Positions 24,844 through 33,076 of a stretch of 64,000 nucleotides of DNA are shown here, one piece after another (position 1 is the first letter of the stretch; every line of letters begins with the position of its first letter). The position numbers were made by a program, and so were the translations under genes. A model generated the notes under the pieces. It was not told the origin of the DNA. It made no database searches and saw only the letters and a list, made by a program, of their open reading frames with translations. This DNA is from Arthrobacter sp. StoSoilB19 (GTDB lineage Bacteria > Actinomycetota > Actinomycetes > Actinomycetales > Micrococcaceae): positions 1,984,001-2,048,000 of the forward strand of contig NZ_AP024650.1 in NCBI RefSeq assembly GCF_019977275.1, given 5' to 3'.

Positions 24844-26369
24844 GGCGTGCTCCGCATGATTTGGAGGGATGGGGCCGGAGTAAGGGAAACGGGTGGTCTT
24901 GCTTCAGCGATGGCGGCCAGCGGTCCCGATGAGCGAATGATGTCGATGAACTCGCCGGTGCGCAGGATGAACCCGTCGCGTCCGGCCAGTTCCTCGCCGA
25001 GGAGGTGGTGGTCCCCGATGACCTTGCGGGCGAGGTCGCGGCCCGAGCGGGACCCTGCTGCGAGTCCGGCCAGCATTCCGCGCGCCGGGTCCTCCATGGC
25101 GTGGGCCTGTGGTCCGGGATCGAAGCCGGGCAACGGGGCGATGCATGCAAGATACGCGGCGGTGGTGAGGGCCAGGAGGTGGGGCATCCCGCCGTCGTCG
25201 AGCATCTGCAGCGCCGGCAGCGGGATTCGTTGGCGGAGTTTGACGGATCCGTCGGATCCCACCTGGCTGGTGCGGTGGCCAAGGGCCGTGTTGCGCCAGC
25301 GGGTGAAGAGCTCTTCCTCGTAGGCGTCCACGTCGACGTCGCGTGGCACCGCGACGGTGGGCAGGTACTCGTTGCGCAGCACGGAGCGGGCAGCTTGTTC
25401 GATGGACGGGTGCGAGACGGATTCGGGGATGGTGACGGCGCCGGTCAGGGCACCGAGGTAGGCGATCAGTGAGTGCGTGCCGTTGAGCAGGCGGACTTTC
25501 AGCTGCTCATAGCCGCCTACCTCGTCGGAGAACACCGCCCCGCCGGCCTCCCAAGTGGGCCGCCCGGCAATGAAGTTGTCTTCCACGATCCACATGCTGA
25601 ACGGCTCAGCCGGGACCGGGATCCTGTCGGTGTAGCCGCGCTGGGATGCGACCAGCCTCCGGTAGTGGTCCGTGGTGGCGGGCACGATGCGGTCAACCAT
25701 GGAGGAAGGGAAGCTGGTGCGGCTGTCAATGAAGGCCAGGGCCTCGGAGGCTTCCGCCGGCGGGAGCAGGGCGGCGAATTCGCGGACCAGCCGCTGGGTG
25801 TGGTGGCCGTTGTCGGCCAGGTTGTCGCAGCTGAGGATGGCCACCGTCTCGCCATGCGTCCTGGATCGGTGCTGCAAGCCGCGGACGATCTGCCCGACGG
25901 GAGTCTGGGGTGAGCCGGGAACGGCCAGATCGTGCTGGATTGCCGGATCCTGAAGGTTGAGGGCGCCGGTGGCAGGGGTGTAGTTGTAGCCGTTCTCCGT
26001 GACCGTGAGGGACACGATCCGGGTACCGGCGTCGCCGATCGCCTTTACTACCCGGTCCGGGTTGGCGGCTGCCGTGAAGGCATCCGTGTGCACCCGGGGC
26101 ACCGAATAGGTGGCACCCGCCGGGGAGGTTTCCACCACGGTGTAGAGCATGTCCTGGGCGTGCATGGCATTCGGGATGGTGGAGGAACGGCTGGCAACCC
26201 CGATGATGCCCCAGTCACCGCCGTGGGCGGCGACGGCGGCGTCAGTGTAGACGGCCTGATGTGCGCGATGGAAGTTGCCGAGGCCCAGGTGGACAATCCC
26301 GGGAGCCGGTGCTGCCGGCCGTCGCAGGATTCCCGGGGTGGCCGCGGACAGCGGGGGAACGGAGGTCAT
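24840..26369 (-). CDS. uxuB: Mannitol dehydrogenase family, probable D-fructuronate reductase
   Basis: 509 residues, close to the usual length of polyol-specific long-chain dehydrogenases. The N-terminal Rossmann part has IVHLGLGNFHRAHQAVY. The catalytic centre is QLKVRLLNGTHSLIAYLG with Lys291, Asn296 and His299 matching the K-N-H triad of the family. It would reduce D-fructuronate to D-mannonate with NADH, supplying the next enzyme, mannonate dehydratase, encoded two bases upstream. Mannitol or tagaturonate activity cannot be excluded from sequence. Coupled by ATGA to the dehydrogenase gene downstream. Confidence 0.85.
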   Translation of the reverse strand: MTSVPPLSAATPGILRRPAAPAPGIVHLGLGNFHRAHQAVYTDAAVAAHGGDWGIIGVASRSSTIPNAMHAQDMLYTVVETSPAGATYSVPRVHTDAFTAAANPDRVVKAIGDAGTRIVSLTVTENGYNYTPATGALNLQDPAIQHDLAVPGSPQTPVGQIVRGLQHRSRTHGETVAILSCDNLADNGHHTQRLVREFAALLPPAEASEALAFIDSRTSFPSSMVDRIVPATTDHYRRLVASQRGYTDRIPVPAEPFSMWIVEDNFIAGRPTWEAGGAVFSDEVGGYEQLKVRLLNGTHSLIAYLGALTGAVTIPESVSHPSIEQAARSVLRNEYLPTVAVPRDVDVDAYEEELFTRWRNTALGHRTSQVGSDGSVKLRQRIPLPALQMLDDGGMPHLLALTTAAYLACIAPLPGFDPGPQAHAMEDPARGMLAGLAAGSRSGRDLARKVIGDHHLLGEELAGRDGFILRTGEFIDIIRSSGPLAAIAEARPPVSLTPAPSLQIMRSTP

Positions 26370-26371
26370 GG

Positions 26372-27589
26372 CTACCAGTCCTTCATGGAGCCGTCGAGTT
26401 CCCGGGCGATGGGCAGGTAGGCCTGTTTGTAGGGGAACCGGGCTGCCGCCGCCTCGTCCACCTGCACACCGAGGCCGGGTTCTTCTCCGGGATGGAGGTA
26501 ACCGTCCTCGAATCTGAAGCTGGACTTGAAAACTTCCGACACCAGCGGGTCGTAGCCCATGTATTCCTGGATCGCGAAGTTGCTGGTGGCAAGGCCCAGG
26601 TGCAGCGAGGCGGACAGGTTGATGGGCGAGACGTCGGAGGGGCCGTGCGGGGCTCCCTTGATCTGGTACACCTCGGCCAGCGCCAGGATCTTGCGGACGT
26701 GGGAGATGCCTCCGGCATGGACGACGGCGGTGCGGATGAAGTCGATGAGCCGCTCCGTAATGAGGTGCTCACAGTCCCAGATGGTGTTGAAGACTTCACC
26801 GATGGCCAAGGGGATGGTGGTCTGCTGGCGCAGGGTGCGCAGGAGGCGCTGGTTTTCGGCCGGGGTGACGTCTTCGAGCCAGAACAGGTCCACGTCTTCC
26901 AGGGAACGGGCCAGCCGGGCGGCTTCGGTAGGGTTGAGCCGGTGGTGGACGTCGTGGAGCAGCTTCAGCTCGGGGCCGACGTGCTCCCGGACGGCCGACA
27001 GCACTTTCGGGGCGTGACGGAGGTAGGCGGAGGTGTCCCAGTCCTCTTCGACCGGTCCGGCGCCGCGCCCGGCCGGTTCATAGCCGGCGGCACCCTTGGT
27101 GACGCCGTAAACCTTGTCCAGGCCGGGGACGCCGGACTGGGCGCGGACAGCCCGGAAGCCTTGTTCGCGGCGCTGGTCGATCGAGTCGAGGAGCTCCGGG
27201 AGGTCCCAGCCCGTGGCGTGGGTGTAGGTGAGGATCTTCTCGCGGGCGGCGCCACCGAGGAGTTGGTAGACGGGGACGCCGAGGGCTTTGCCTTTGATGT
27301 CCCAGAGGGCGAGGTCGATCGCGCCGATGGCTGCCATGGTGACCGGTCCCCGGCGCCAGTACGCGCCACGATAGAAGTACTGCCAGGTGTCCTCGATACG
27401 GTCGGCGTCGCGTCCGAGCAGTGCGGGGGCGAGGTGGTCCCGGAGGTAGCTGGCGACGGACAGTTCGCGGCCGTTGAGGGTGGCGTCCCCCCAGCCGATC
27501 AGCCCGTCGTCGGTGGTGATCTTGAGGGTGACGAAGTTGCGGCTGGGGCTGGTAACGAGGACGTCGACGTCGACGATTTTTCGGGTCAT
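26372..27589 (-). CDS. manD: D-mannonate dehydratase (ManD, enolase superfamily)
   Basis: 405 residues. Capping domain at the N-terminus (VTLKITTDDGLIGWGDATLN), then a TIM barrel with the metal ligands Asp213 (LLHDVHHRL), Glu239 (WLEDVTP) and Glu265 (IGEVFN). ManD-specific residues are visible: Arg149 in FRAVRAQSGVPG, His215 in the DVHHRL motif and His315 in APHGPSDVSP. It dehydrates D-mannonate to 2-keto-3-deoxygluconate. Members of this subgroup vary from efficient mannonate dehydratases to low-activity or gluconate-acting forms; the adjacent fructuronate reductase and KDG kinase support mannonate. Overlaps the upstream gene by four bases. Confidence 0.9.
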   Translation of the reverse strand: MTRKIVDVDVLVTSPSRNFVTLKITTDDGLIGWGDATLNGRELSVASYLRDHLAPALLGRDADRIEDTWQYFYRGAYWRRGPVTMAAIGAIDLALWDIKGKALGVPVYQLLGGAAREKILTYTHATGWDLPELLDSIDQRREQGFRAVRAQSGVPGLDKVYGVTKGAAGYEPAGRGAGPVEEDWDTSAYLRHAPKVLSAVREHVGPELKLLHDVHHRLNPTEAARLARSLEDVDLFWLEDVTPAENQRLLRTLRQQTTIPLAIGEVFNTIWDCEHLITERLIDFIRTAVVHAGGISHVRKILALAEVYQIKGAPHGPSDVSPINLSASLHLGLATSNFAIQEYMGYDPLVSEVFKSSFRFEDGYLHPGEEPGLGVQVDEAAAARFPYKQAYLPIARELDGSMKDW

Positions 27590-28566
27590 TTGGTGATCAC
27601 GACATTCTTCAGTGGCTGGTTCGCGGACAGGCGGCTGATGTTTTCGGCTATCTCGAGGGCGCGGCCGCGGAAGGTTTCGGCGGTGACGCCGGATGAGTGC
27701 GGGGTCATGATGATGTTGTCGAGCCGGTCGAAGGGCAGGGCGGACGGCATGCCGCGGCCGTCCGGACCGGGGTACTGGTACCAGACGTCGACGGCAGCCC
27801 CGGATATTCTGCGGTCCATCAGGGCTTCGTAGAGCGCGGCTTGGTCAACGACAGGGCCGCGGGCAACGTTGACCACCTGCCCCTTGGGGCCCAGGGTGTT
27901 CAGTTCCTCGGCGCCGACAAGGGCTGTTGTTTCTGCGCTGAGTGGGATGCTGATGAGCAGAATGTCGGACTCGCTGAGTGCTTCAGCGAGGCGGCCGGTG
28001 GTCCCGGCCCAGCGCAGGCCGCTTTCCTCCGGGTCGACACTGCCGCTGCGGGTGATCGCGATGCCTTCCGCCCCGAAGGCCTGGAGCAATTTCCAGGCGG
28101 CGCTGCCGATATGGCCAAAGCCAAGGAACGTGACAACGGCTCCGCGGAGTGTTTCCGGCTGCGGGATGTCCTGTGAATATACGGAGGAGGCCCAGACGCC
28201 GCTGCGGAGGGCAGCGTCCTGGCCCAGCAGGTTGCGCCGGAGGGCGACCAATGCGGCGGCGATGTACTCGGCGATGGAGCCTTCGTGGTGGAAGGTGTTT
28301 GCGCACACCGCGCCGGCTGGCAGGGCGTCGGCTTCAATACCGTCGTAGCCCGCCCCGGCAACATGGACCAGTCGGAGGTTAGGGGCTTGGGCGCCCATGG
28401 CCGCGGTGAACTTGGGTCCGACATAGACGTCAGCGTCTTTAAGGTCTGTCAGGACCGAGTGCTCATTCCAGCTGTCGTGCCAGGACGTGAGTGCACCGGC
28501 CGGGAGTGCCGCCTCCAAAGTCGCCCTTTGGGGCATCAAATTGGGGTCTGCGATGACAATTCTCAT
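27586..28566 (-). CDS. D-isomer-specific 2-hydroxyacid dehydrogenase
   Basis: 326 residues. The NAD-binding loop is TFLGFGHIGSAAW (GxGxxG), with the catalytic Arg in VNVARGPVVDQ and catalytic His in IMTPHSSG. The Glu normally in the DVF.xEP motif is in an altered context here (DVWYQYPGPDGRGM). It probably interconverts a 2-keto acid and a D-2-hydroxyacid with NAD(P)H. First structural gene after the LacI repressor gene (two-base gap) and coupled to manD by ATGA. Its step in the pathway is not obvious; KDG reductase, gluconate/ketogluconate reductase or glyoxylate-type activity are all possible. Confidence 0.85.
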   Translation of the reverse strand: MRIVIADPNLMPQRATLEAALPAGALTSWHDSWNEHSVLTDLKDADVYVGPKFTAAMGAQAPNLRLVHVAGAGYDGIEADALPAGAVCANTFHHEGSIAEYIAAALVALRRNLLGQDAALRSGVWASSVYSQDIPQPETLRGAVVTFLGFGHIGSAAWKLLQAFGAEGIAITRSGSVDPEESGLRWAGTTGRLAEALSESDILLISIPLSAETTALVGAEELNTLGPKGQVVNVARGPVVDQAALYEALMDRRISGAAVDVWYQYPGPDGRGMPSALPFDRLDNIIMTPHSSGVTAETFRGRALEIAENISRLSANQPLKNVVITK

Positions 28567-28568
28567 GG

Positions 28569-29558
28569 TTACTTTCCTTGGAGGGCGTGATCTGCGTTGC
28601 GTGCGGCGAAGGTGGAGCCGCGGACGATGAGTTGTGAGCTGAGGTGGACAGCCTCAGTGGTGGAGGGCTTGCCGGCGATCTGTTCGAGGAGGAGCTCGAG
28701 GGCCAAGGAGCCGCTTCTGCCGATCGGAACGCGCACGGACGTGAGGCCGGGCTCCGCGGCTGCGGCGATGTCGAGGTCATCAATGCCCACGACACTGATG
28801 TCTTCGGGGCAGTGGTACCCGAGGGTCCGGGCTCCGGCGAGCATGCCGATCGCCACCAGGTCGTTGTATGCGATTACCGCGGTTGCACCGCTGGCGACGA
28901 CTGACGCTGCGGCGGCGAGGCCGCCGTCGACTGTGGCATTCTGGTTGCCGACCGTCACCAGTTCGATTCCCCAGTCATTGCAGAAACGGCTGATGGCTGT
29001 GTGGCGTTGCCCGTTCGCCCATGACGAGGCGGGACCGGGAATGTAGGCGATTTTACGGTGGCCGAGCGCGTGAAGGTGTTCCACGGCCTGGCGGAGGCCT
29101 TCGCCCGCTTCCATCAACACACGGGCCGCATGGTCGGCTTCACCGTTGATCACCACAAGGGGCGTGTTGCCCGCGAGCTGGTGGATCTGGTCCGAAGGCA
29201 GGCGGGGGGAGCAGAGGATGATGCCGTCGACGCCGGCAGCGAATGACACCAGGTGTTCCCGTTCCCGGGTGGACGACTCGGAAGTGTCTGCCAGCACCAT
29301 CCTGTGCCGTCCGTGCCAAGCCTGATCCTGGATTGATTTGATCAAAGCCGCGAAAACGGCGTTGGAGATGTCGGGAACAACGACCCCGAAAGTCCGGCTG
29401 CCCGACAGGCCAGGCACGTCGTAGCCGACCTGCAATGCAGCGTCTACCACCTTCTGACGGGTTTCGGCCGCCAGTCGACCCGGATCGCTGAAGGCCCTGG
29501 ACGCTGTCGCCAGCGATACACCCGCAAGCTTTGCGACATCCGTGAGTTTGGCCGGCAT
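28569..29558 (-). CDS. LacI-family repressor of the sugar-acid operon
   Basis: 329 residues from ATG 29558 (MPAKLTDVAKLAG), with GGAGG directly upstream; the frame opens earlier at 29594 but that would overlap the promoter. The N-terminal HTH is TDVAKLAGVSLATASRAFSD, followed by hinge-helix region and a periplasmic-binding-protein-like ligand domain (FGVVVPDISNAVFAALIKS, GVDGIILCSPR, ALGHRKIAYIPGP, AVIAYNDLVAIGML, ISVVGIDDLD). First gene of the operon. A perfect 12-bp palindrome sits inside its promoter, so it likely represses its own and the operon's transcription until a pathway intermediate binds. Confidence 0.9.
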   Translation of the reverse strand: MPAKLTDVAKLAGVSLATASRAFSDPGRLAAETRQKVVDAALQVGYDVPGLSGSRTFGVVVPDISNAVFAALIKSIQDQAWHGRHRMVLADTSESSTREREHLVSFAAGVDGIILCSPRLPSDQIHQLAGNTPLVVINGEADHAARVLMEAGEGLRQAVEHLHALGHRKIAYIPGPASSWANGQRHTAISRFCNDWGIELVTVGNQNATVDGGLAAAASVVASGATAVIAYNDLVAIGMLAGARTLGYHCPEDISVVGIDDLDIAAAAEPGLTSVRVPIGRSGSLALELLLEQIAGKPSTTEAVHLSSQLIVRGSTFAARNADHALQGK

Positions 29559-29595
29559 TGGTCCTCCAGTTGCTTCGTTGAAACCCTTCCTCATT

Positions 29596-29625
29596 AGTAT
29601 GGAAATACTTGTACAAGTTTGTCAA
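29596..29625 (-). promoter_or_regulatory. Operon promoter
   Basis: On the minus strand TTGACA (complement of 29620-29625) and CATACT (complement of 29596-29601) are 18 bases apart, a good -35/-10 pair 40 bases upstream of the LacI start. Confidence 0.65.
29607..29618. promoter_or_regulatory. Operator candidate ACTTGTACAAGT
   Basis: Perfect 12-bp palindrome lying between the -35 and -10 elements of the operon promoter. This position suits direct repression by the LacI protein encoded immediately downstream. Confidence 0.65.
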
Positions 29626-29708
29626 GGATTTTCCATGACGTGCATCACTCGGCAGCGCGGTCGACAGCCGCGCCCGATCCTCTGGGTTCTCTACAGAACC
29701 AGGTGTAG

Positions 29709-30509
29709 CCGTTTCTGAATCAGGGCGCCGTTGCCGCGGTCGTGCAGATCCGTTGGCCCGAGGGGGAGTGGTCCAAGGCTCACGGCGTGCGTGACCTTGA
29801 GTCCAGGACAGCGGCGCAGCCCGCGGACCGGGTGGAGGTGGCGAGCGTCACCAAAACTATGACCGCCGTAGCGGTGCTGAAGCTCGTCGACGATCACCTC
29901 ATTGGTCTCGACGATCCCGTCAACGACGTCACTCCCGAGTTCACGTCCTCACTCAAACCCCCGGGGCCCATCACAGTAAGGCAGCTGATGAACCACACGT
30001 CCGGAATGCCCGAGGTAAACGATGCTCTGCCAAAGGACGTTGACTTCCGCCCTGTGCCTTCCAGCACGCTCAGCCTGGAGGAGGGACTCCAGTTAGCCGG
30101 GACCCTTCCCTGGACCTCGGCCAGTGTTGGGTCCTTCAAGTATTCGAATACGAACTACCTGGCACTCGGTCTCCTGATCCAAACACTGCGGCACAAGCCT
30201 TACATCCAGATCATGCAGGAGGAGGTATTCGACCCCCTCGGTTTGAAGAACACCAGCCTGGACCGCCTCGACCCGCACGAAACCGGACTTCTGCACGGCT
30301 ACGTAACCCTCCGCGGCGAACGAATCGACACCACAGACAACACCTTCACGGTCGGCAACCCGGCAGCCGGCGCGGTCTCGAGGATGGAAGACCTGAACCT
30401 CCTCATGGCCGGCATTTTCCAAGGACGGGAGCTACCAGGCGGCGATGACAGTCACAACGCCATCACTGCCCACCGAACTCGAAGACCCGTCCACCGGGAA
30501 CAGGCGTGA
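29709..30509 (+). pseudogene. Beta-lactamase-fold serine hydrolase, truncated at both ends
   Basis: The frame opens at 29709 after a stop, without a credible start or ribosome site; the first possible start is GTG 29742. It begins inside the domain with AVVQIRWPEGEWSKAHGV, keeps the active-site SxxK in EVASVTKTMTAV, the HTSG motif in LMNHTSGMPEV, and YSN in FKYSNTNYLALG. The expected signal peptide is missing. After MEDLNLLMAGIFQG the frame runs into an unrelated tail, and a neighbouring frame (LPTELEDPSTG) may hold the continuation. Related D-alanyl-D-alanine carboxypeptidase/penicillin-binding proteins are 350-400 residues. Probably a remnant, though a frameshifted recent allele is possible. 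Confidence 0.6.
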
Positions 30510-30781
30510 CCTCCTGGACAGCCAGGTCGAGTCCTCCCTGAACGAGACCCTTGACCGGCTCTGCATGTCAGCCAGATGAGAAAGTGCCTGCTGTTCAAGG
30601 CTTGGTTTGAACACAGCACAGATGGACGATCCGGCGGAATGCGCAATCGCGACGGGCGGGACGCCAGGGAATCCCGTGGCTTCGGGAAGGCCCGAAACCA
30701 GGTGACTAATGGCTCTGTTCGCCCGTCGGTGACCGCGCAAAGCTGGAATGAACGGCAGGGATTGAAGGGGCGGGTCCGGGG

Positions 30782-31033
30782 ATGATGTACGGATGGTATG
30801 GCGACTGGGGTGTGGGCGGTTGGATTGTCATGGCCCTGATGATGCTGCTGTTCTGGGGTGGTGTGGTGACGGTCGTGATTCTTCTGGTCCGCGGCGGACG
30901 CCAGGGGCACGGGGGATACTACGGGTCTGCTCATGATGAGGCTGAGCGGATCCTGAATGAACGTTTCGCGCGGGGGGAAATCGACGCTACCGAGCTGAAT
31001 GAACGCCGGGCTGCTCTCCGACGCAGGCCGTGA
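30782..31033 (+). CDS. SHOCT-domain small membrane protein
   Basis: 83 residues. One membrane helix (WIVMALMMLLFWGGVVTVVILLV) follows a Trp/Tyr/Gly-rich N-terminus. The C-terminus AERILNERFARGEIDATELNERRAAL is a SHOCT domain, a short C-terminal helical pair thought to mediate oligomerisation. A GTGA overlap couples it to the cupredoxin gene. SHOCT membrane proteins of this size are often next to copper-related genes in actinobacteria. Confidence 0.85.
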   Translation: MMYGWYGDWGVGGWIVMALMMLLFWGGVVTVVILLVRGGRQGHGGYYGSAHDEAERILNERFARGEIDATELNERRAALRRRP

Positions 31034-31599
31034 AGACACTCTCCCGCAGCACGCAGATCCTGATCGGGGCTATCGCGACAGTACTGCTGACCGCGTTGTC
31101 CATGACGGGGATCGCGCTGCTGGGCGGTGGCCCGAATCCGGGCGGAGCAGGGAATCCCGGCACCACCCGCTGTGCGGCGCCGAGTTTCGCGGGCACCGTC
31201 GTGAACGTCACTACCATCGACAGGGGCGGGACCATGATGGCCGGTCCCAGGATGATGCGCGGCAGCATGCGCCTGACCGCGGACCGGGCCACCGTGGTCC
31301 ACGGCAAAGTGTCCTTCCTGGTCGTCAACGCCGGCACCATTCCCCATGAAATGCTGGTCGTCCCCGTGGCGGGCACCCAGAGCGCAGGAACGCGCCCCGT
31401 GGGCCGGGACGGAAGAGCCGACGAGGCCGGCAGCCTGGGCGAGGCCTCCGCTGCCTGCGCCGAAGGTGAAGGAGAGGGGATCCTGCCGTCCACGAGCGGC
31501 TGGGTCACGCTTGACCTGCCGCCCGGGCGGTATGAACTGTTCTGTAATCTCCCGGGCCACTACTGGGCAGGGATGTACACGGAGCTCACCGTCACCTGA
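31030..31599 (+). CDS. Exported cupredoxin (type 1 copper protein)
   Basis: 189 residues, GTG start overlapping the SHOCT stop. An N-terminal membrane anchor or signal (ILIGAIATVLLTALSMTGIALL) precedes a cupredoxin domain. Type 1 copper ligands are visible: His in GTIPHEMLVV, and Cys, His, Met in ELFCNLPGHYWAGM. A Met-rich loop (MMAGPRMMRGSM) near residue 70 could bind extra copper. An unusual insert of about 45 residues, with acidic and Gly-rich parts, separates the first His from the C-terminal ligands. It probably acts outside the membrane as an electron carrier or copper chaperone. Resembles sulfocyanin-like small blue copper proteins. Confidence 0.85.
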   Translation: MKTLSRSTQILIGAIATVLLTALSMTGIALLGGGPNPGGAGNPGTTRCAAPSFAGTVVNVTTIDRGGTMMAGPRMMRGSMRLTADRATVVHGKVSFLVVNAGTIPHEMLVVPVAGTQSAGTRPVGRDGRADEAGSLGEASAACAEGEGEGILPSTSGWVTLDLPPGRYELFCNLPGHYWAGMYTELTVT

Positions 31600-31650
31600 A
31601 CCGGCCGGAGAACCGCAGGCGGCGGGGAGCGATACCGGACAGGGGGAGCG

Positions 31651-31677
31651 GGTCCGCCGGTGACGAACCGGCGGACC
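31651..31677. terminator. Bidirectional terminator candidate between convergent genes
   Basis: GGTCCGCCGGT (31651-31661) and ACCGGCGGACC (31667-31677) are perfect 11-bp arms around GACGA. It lies between the ends of the cupredoxin gene (+) and the formaldehyde dehydrogenase gene (-). No T-run. Confidence 0.65.
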
Positions 31678-31719
31678 TCATGAGGTAGCCTGCCCAGGCA
31701 GCCCGCTTCCTGCCCGGAT

Positions 31720-32934
31720 CTAGTTGCTGAGGTAGCCGTTCGGGTCCAGGACGTACTTTGTGGCCGCTCCGGCATCGAATTCCGCGTACCCCCGCGGTGC
31801 ATCATCGAGCGCTATGGCTGTGGCGTTGACCGCCTTGGCGATCTGGATCTTGTCATGCAGAATCGCCATCATCAGTTGCCGGTTGTACTTCATCACCGGG
31901 CACTGGCCGGTCGCGAAGGAGAGGGACTTTGCCCAGCCAGTGCCCAGGGACAGGGACAGTGAACCCTTCTGGGCCGCCTCGTCCGCGGCGCCCGGGTCTC
32001 CTGTGACGTAAAGGCCGGGAATGCCCACGGACCCGCCGGCGGCGGTGAGGTCCATCAACGAATTGAGCACGGTGGCCGGCGCTTCCTTGGCGCCATGCCC
32101 GTGCCCGCGGGCCTCGAAACCGACTGCGTCAATACCGGCATCGACCTCCCGAACGCCGAGGATCTGCTCGACCTGGTCGGCCGGGTCGCCGTTGGCCACG
32201 TTGACGGTTTCGCAGCCAAAGGACCGGGCCTGGGCGAGACGATCCTCATTGAGGTCCCCTACGATGACCACGGCGGCCCCCAGCAGCTGGGCGCTTGCCG
32301 CCGCGGCAAGTCCTACGGGTCCGGCCCCGGCAACATAGACGGTTGACCCGACGCCGACACCTGCCGTGACGGCGCCGTGAAATCCGGTGGGGAGGATGTC
32401 GGAGAGCATGGTCAGGTCCAGGATCTTCTCCAGGGCCTGGTCGCGGTCGGGGAACCGCAACAGGTTCCAGTCGGCATAAGGGACCAGGACGTACTCCGCC
32501 TGCCCTCCGACCCAGCCGCCCATGTCGACGTAGCCGTAAGCGGATCCTGGGCGGTCCGGGTTCACGTTCAGGCAGATCCCGGTCTTGCGCTCCTTACAGT
32601 TCCGGCAGCGCCCGCAGGAGATGTTGAACGGGACCGAGACGATGTCCCCGACCTTGATGAACTCGACGTCGGGCCCGGTCTCGATGACTTCCCCGGTGAT
32701 CTCGTGACCCAGGACCAGGCCGGCCGGGGCGGTCGTGCGGCCGCGAACCATGTGCTGGTCCGACCCGCAGATGTTGGTGCTCACGGTGCGCAGGATGACG
32801 CCGTGCGGGACCTTCCGGCCGACGTTGACGGGATTGACTCCGGGGCCGGCCTTCAGTTCAAAGGTGGGGTAGGGGGTATCGATGATTTCGACAATCCCGG
32901 GTGCCTTGTACGCAACGGCTTTGTTGGCTGACAT
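31720..32934 (-). CDS. fdhA: Glutathione-independent formaldehyde dehydrogenase
   Basis: 404 residues from ATG 32934 (MSANKAVAYKAPG), with AGGAG eight bases upstream; ATG 32940 is too close to the site. Zinc MDR enzyme: catalytic zinc ligands in TNICGSDQHMVRGR and GHEITGEV, structural cysteines in the ISCGRCRNCKERKTGIC block, nucleotide loop VAGAGPVGLAAAASAQLLGA. The PGVNPVNVG and WVGGQAEYVLVPYADWNLL stretches and the long insert with VNPDRPGSAYGYVDMGG are typical of the Pseudomonas putida-type formaldehyde dismutase/dehydrogenase. It turns formaldehyde to formate with bound NAD. It lies 143 bases downstream of the Rieske demethylase pair and probably uses their formaldehyde. Confidence 0.92.
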   Translation of the reverse strand: MSANKAVAYKAPGIVEIIDTPYPTFELKAGPGVNPVNVGRKVPHGVILRTVSTNICGSDQHMVRGRTTAPAGLVLGHEITGEVIETGPDVEFIKVGDIVSVPFNISCGRCRNCKERKTGICLNVNPDRPGSAYGYVDMGGWVGGQAEYVLVPYADWNLLRFPDRDQALEKILDLTMLSDILPTGFHGAVTAGVGVGSTVYVAGAGPVGLAAAASAQLLGAAVVIVGDLNEDRLAQARSFGCETVNVANGDPADQVEQILGVREVDAGIDAVGFEARGHGHGAKEAPATVLNSLMDLTAAGGSVGIPGLYVTGDPGAADEAAQKGSLSLSLGTGWAKSLSFATGQCPVMKYNRQLMMAILHDKIQIAKAVNATAIALDDAPRGYAEFDAGAATKYVLDPNGYLSN

Positions 32935-33076
32935 GGGCATGGCTCCTATGGTTGGTGTTCGAATTGGCACGGAAGGCCTGACGCCGGCTGCATCAGACCT
33001 TCCGTGGGGCAAGAGTTGTCAGTTTTCGTGAAGCAAGGGGGGTGGATTGAGGTGCCGGGCGGGCCGGACCGAGCGG

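Noticed and set aside
26261..27832. 523-residue plus-strand frame opposite manD
   Set aside because: Shadow frame; Gly/Val/Asp-rich and without a ribosome site.
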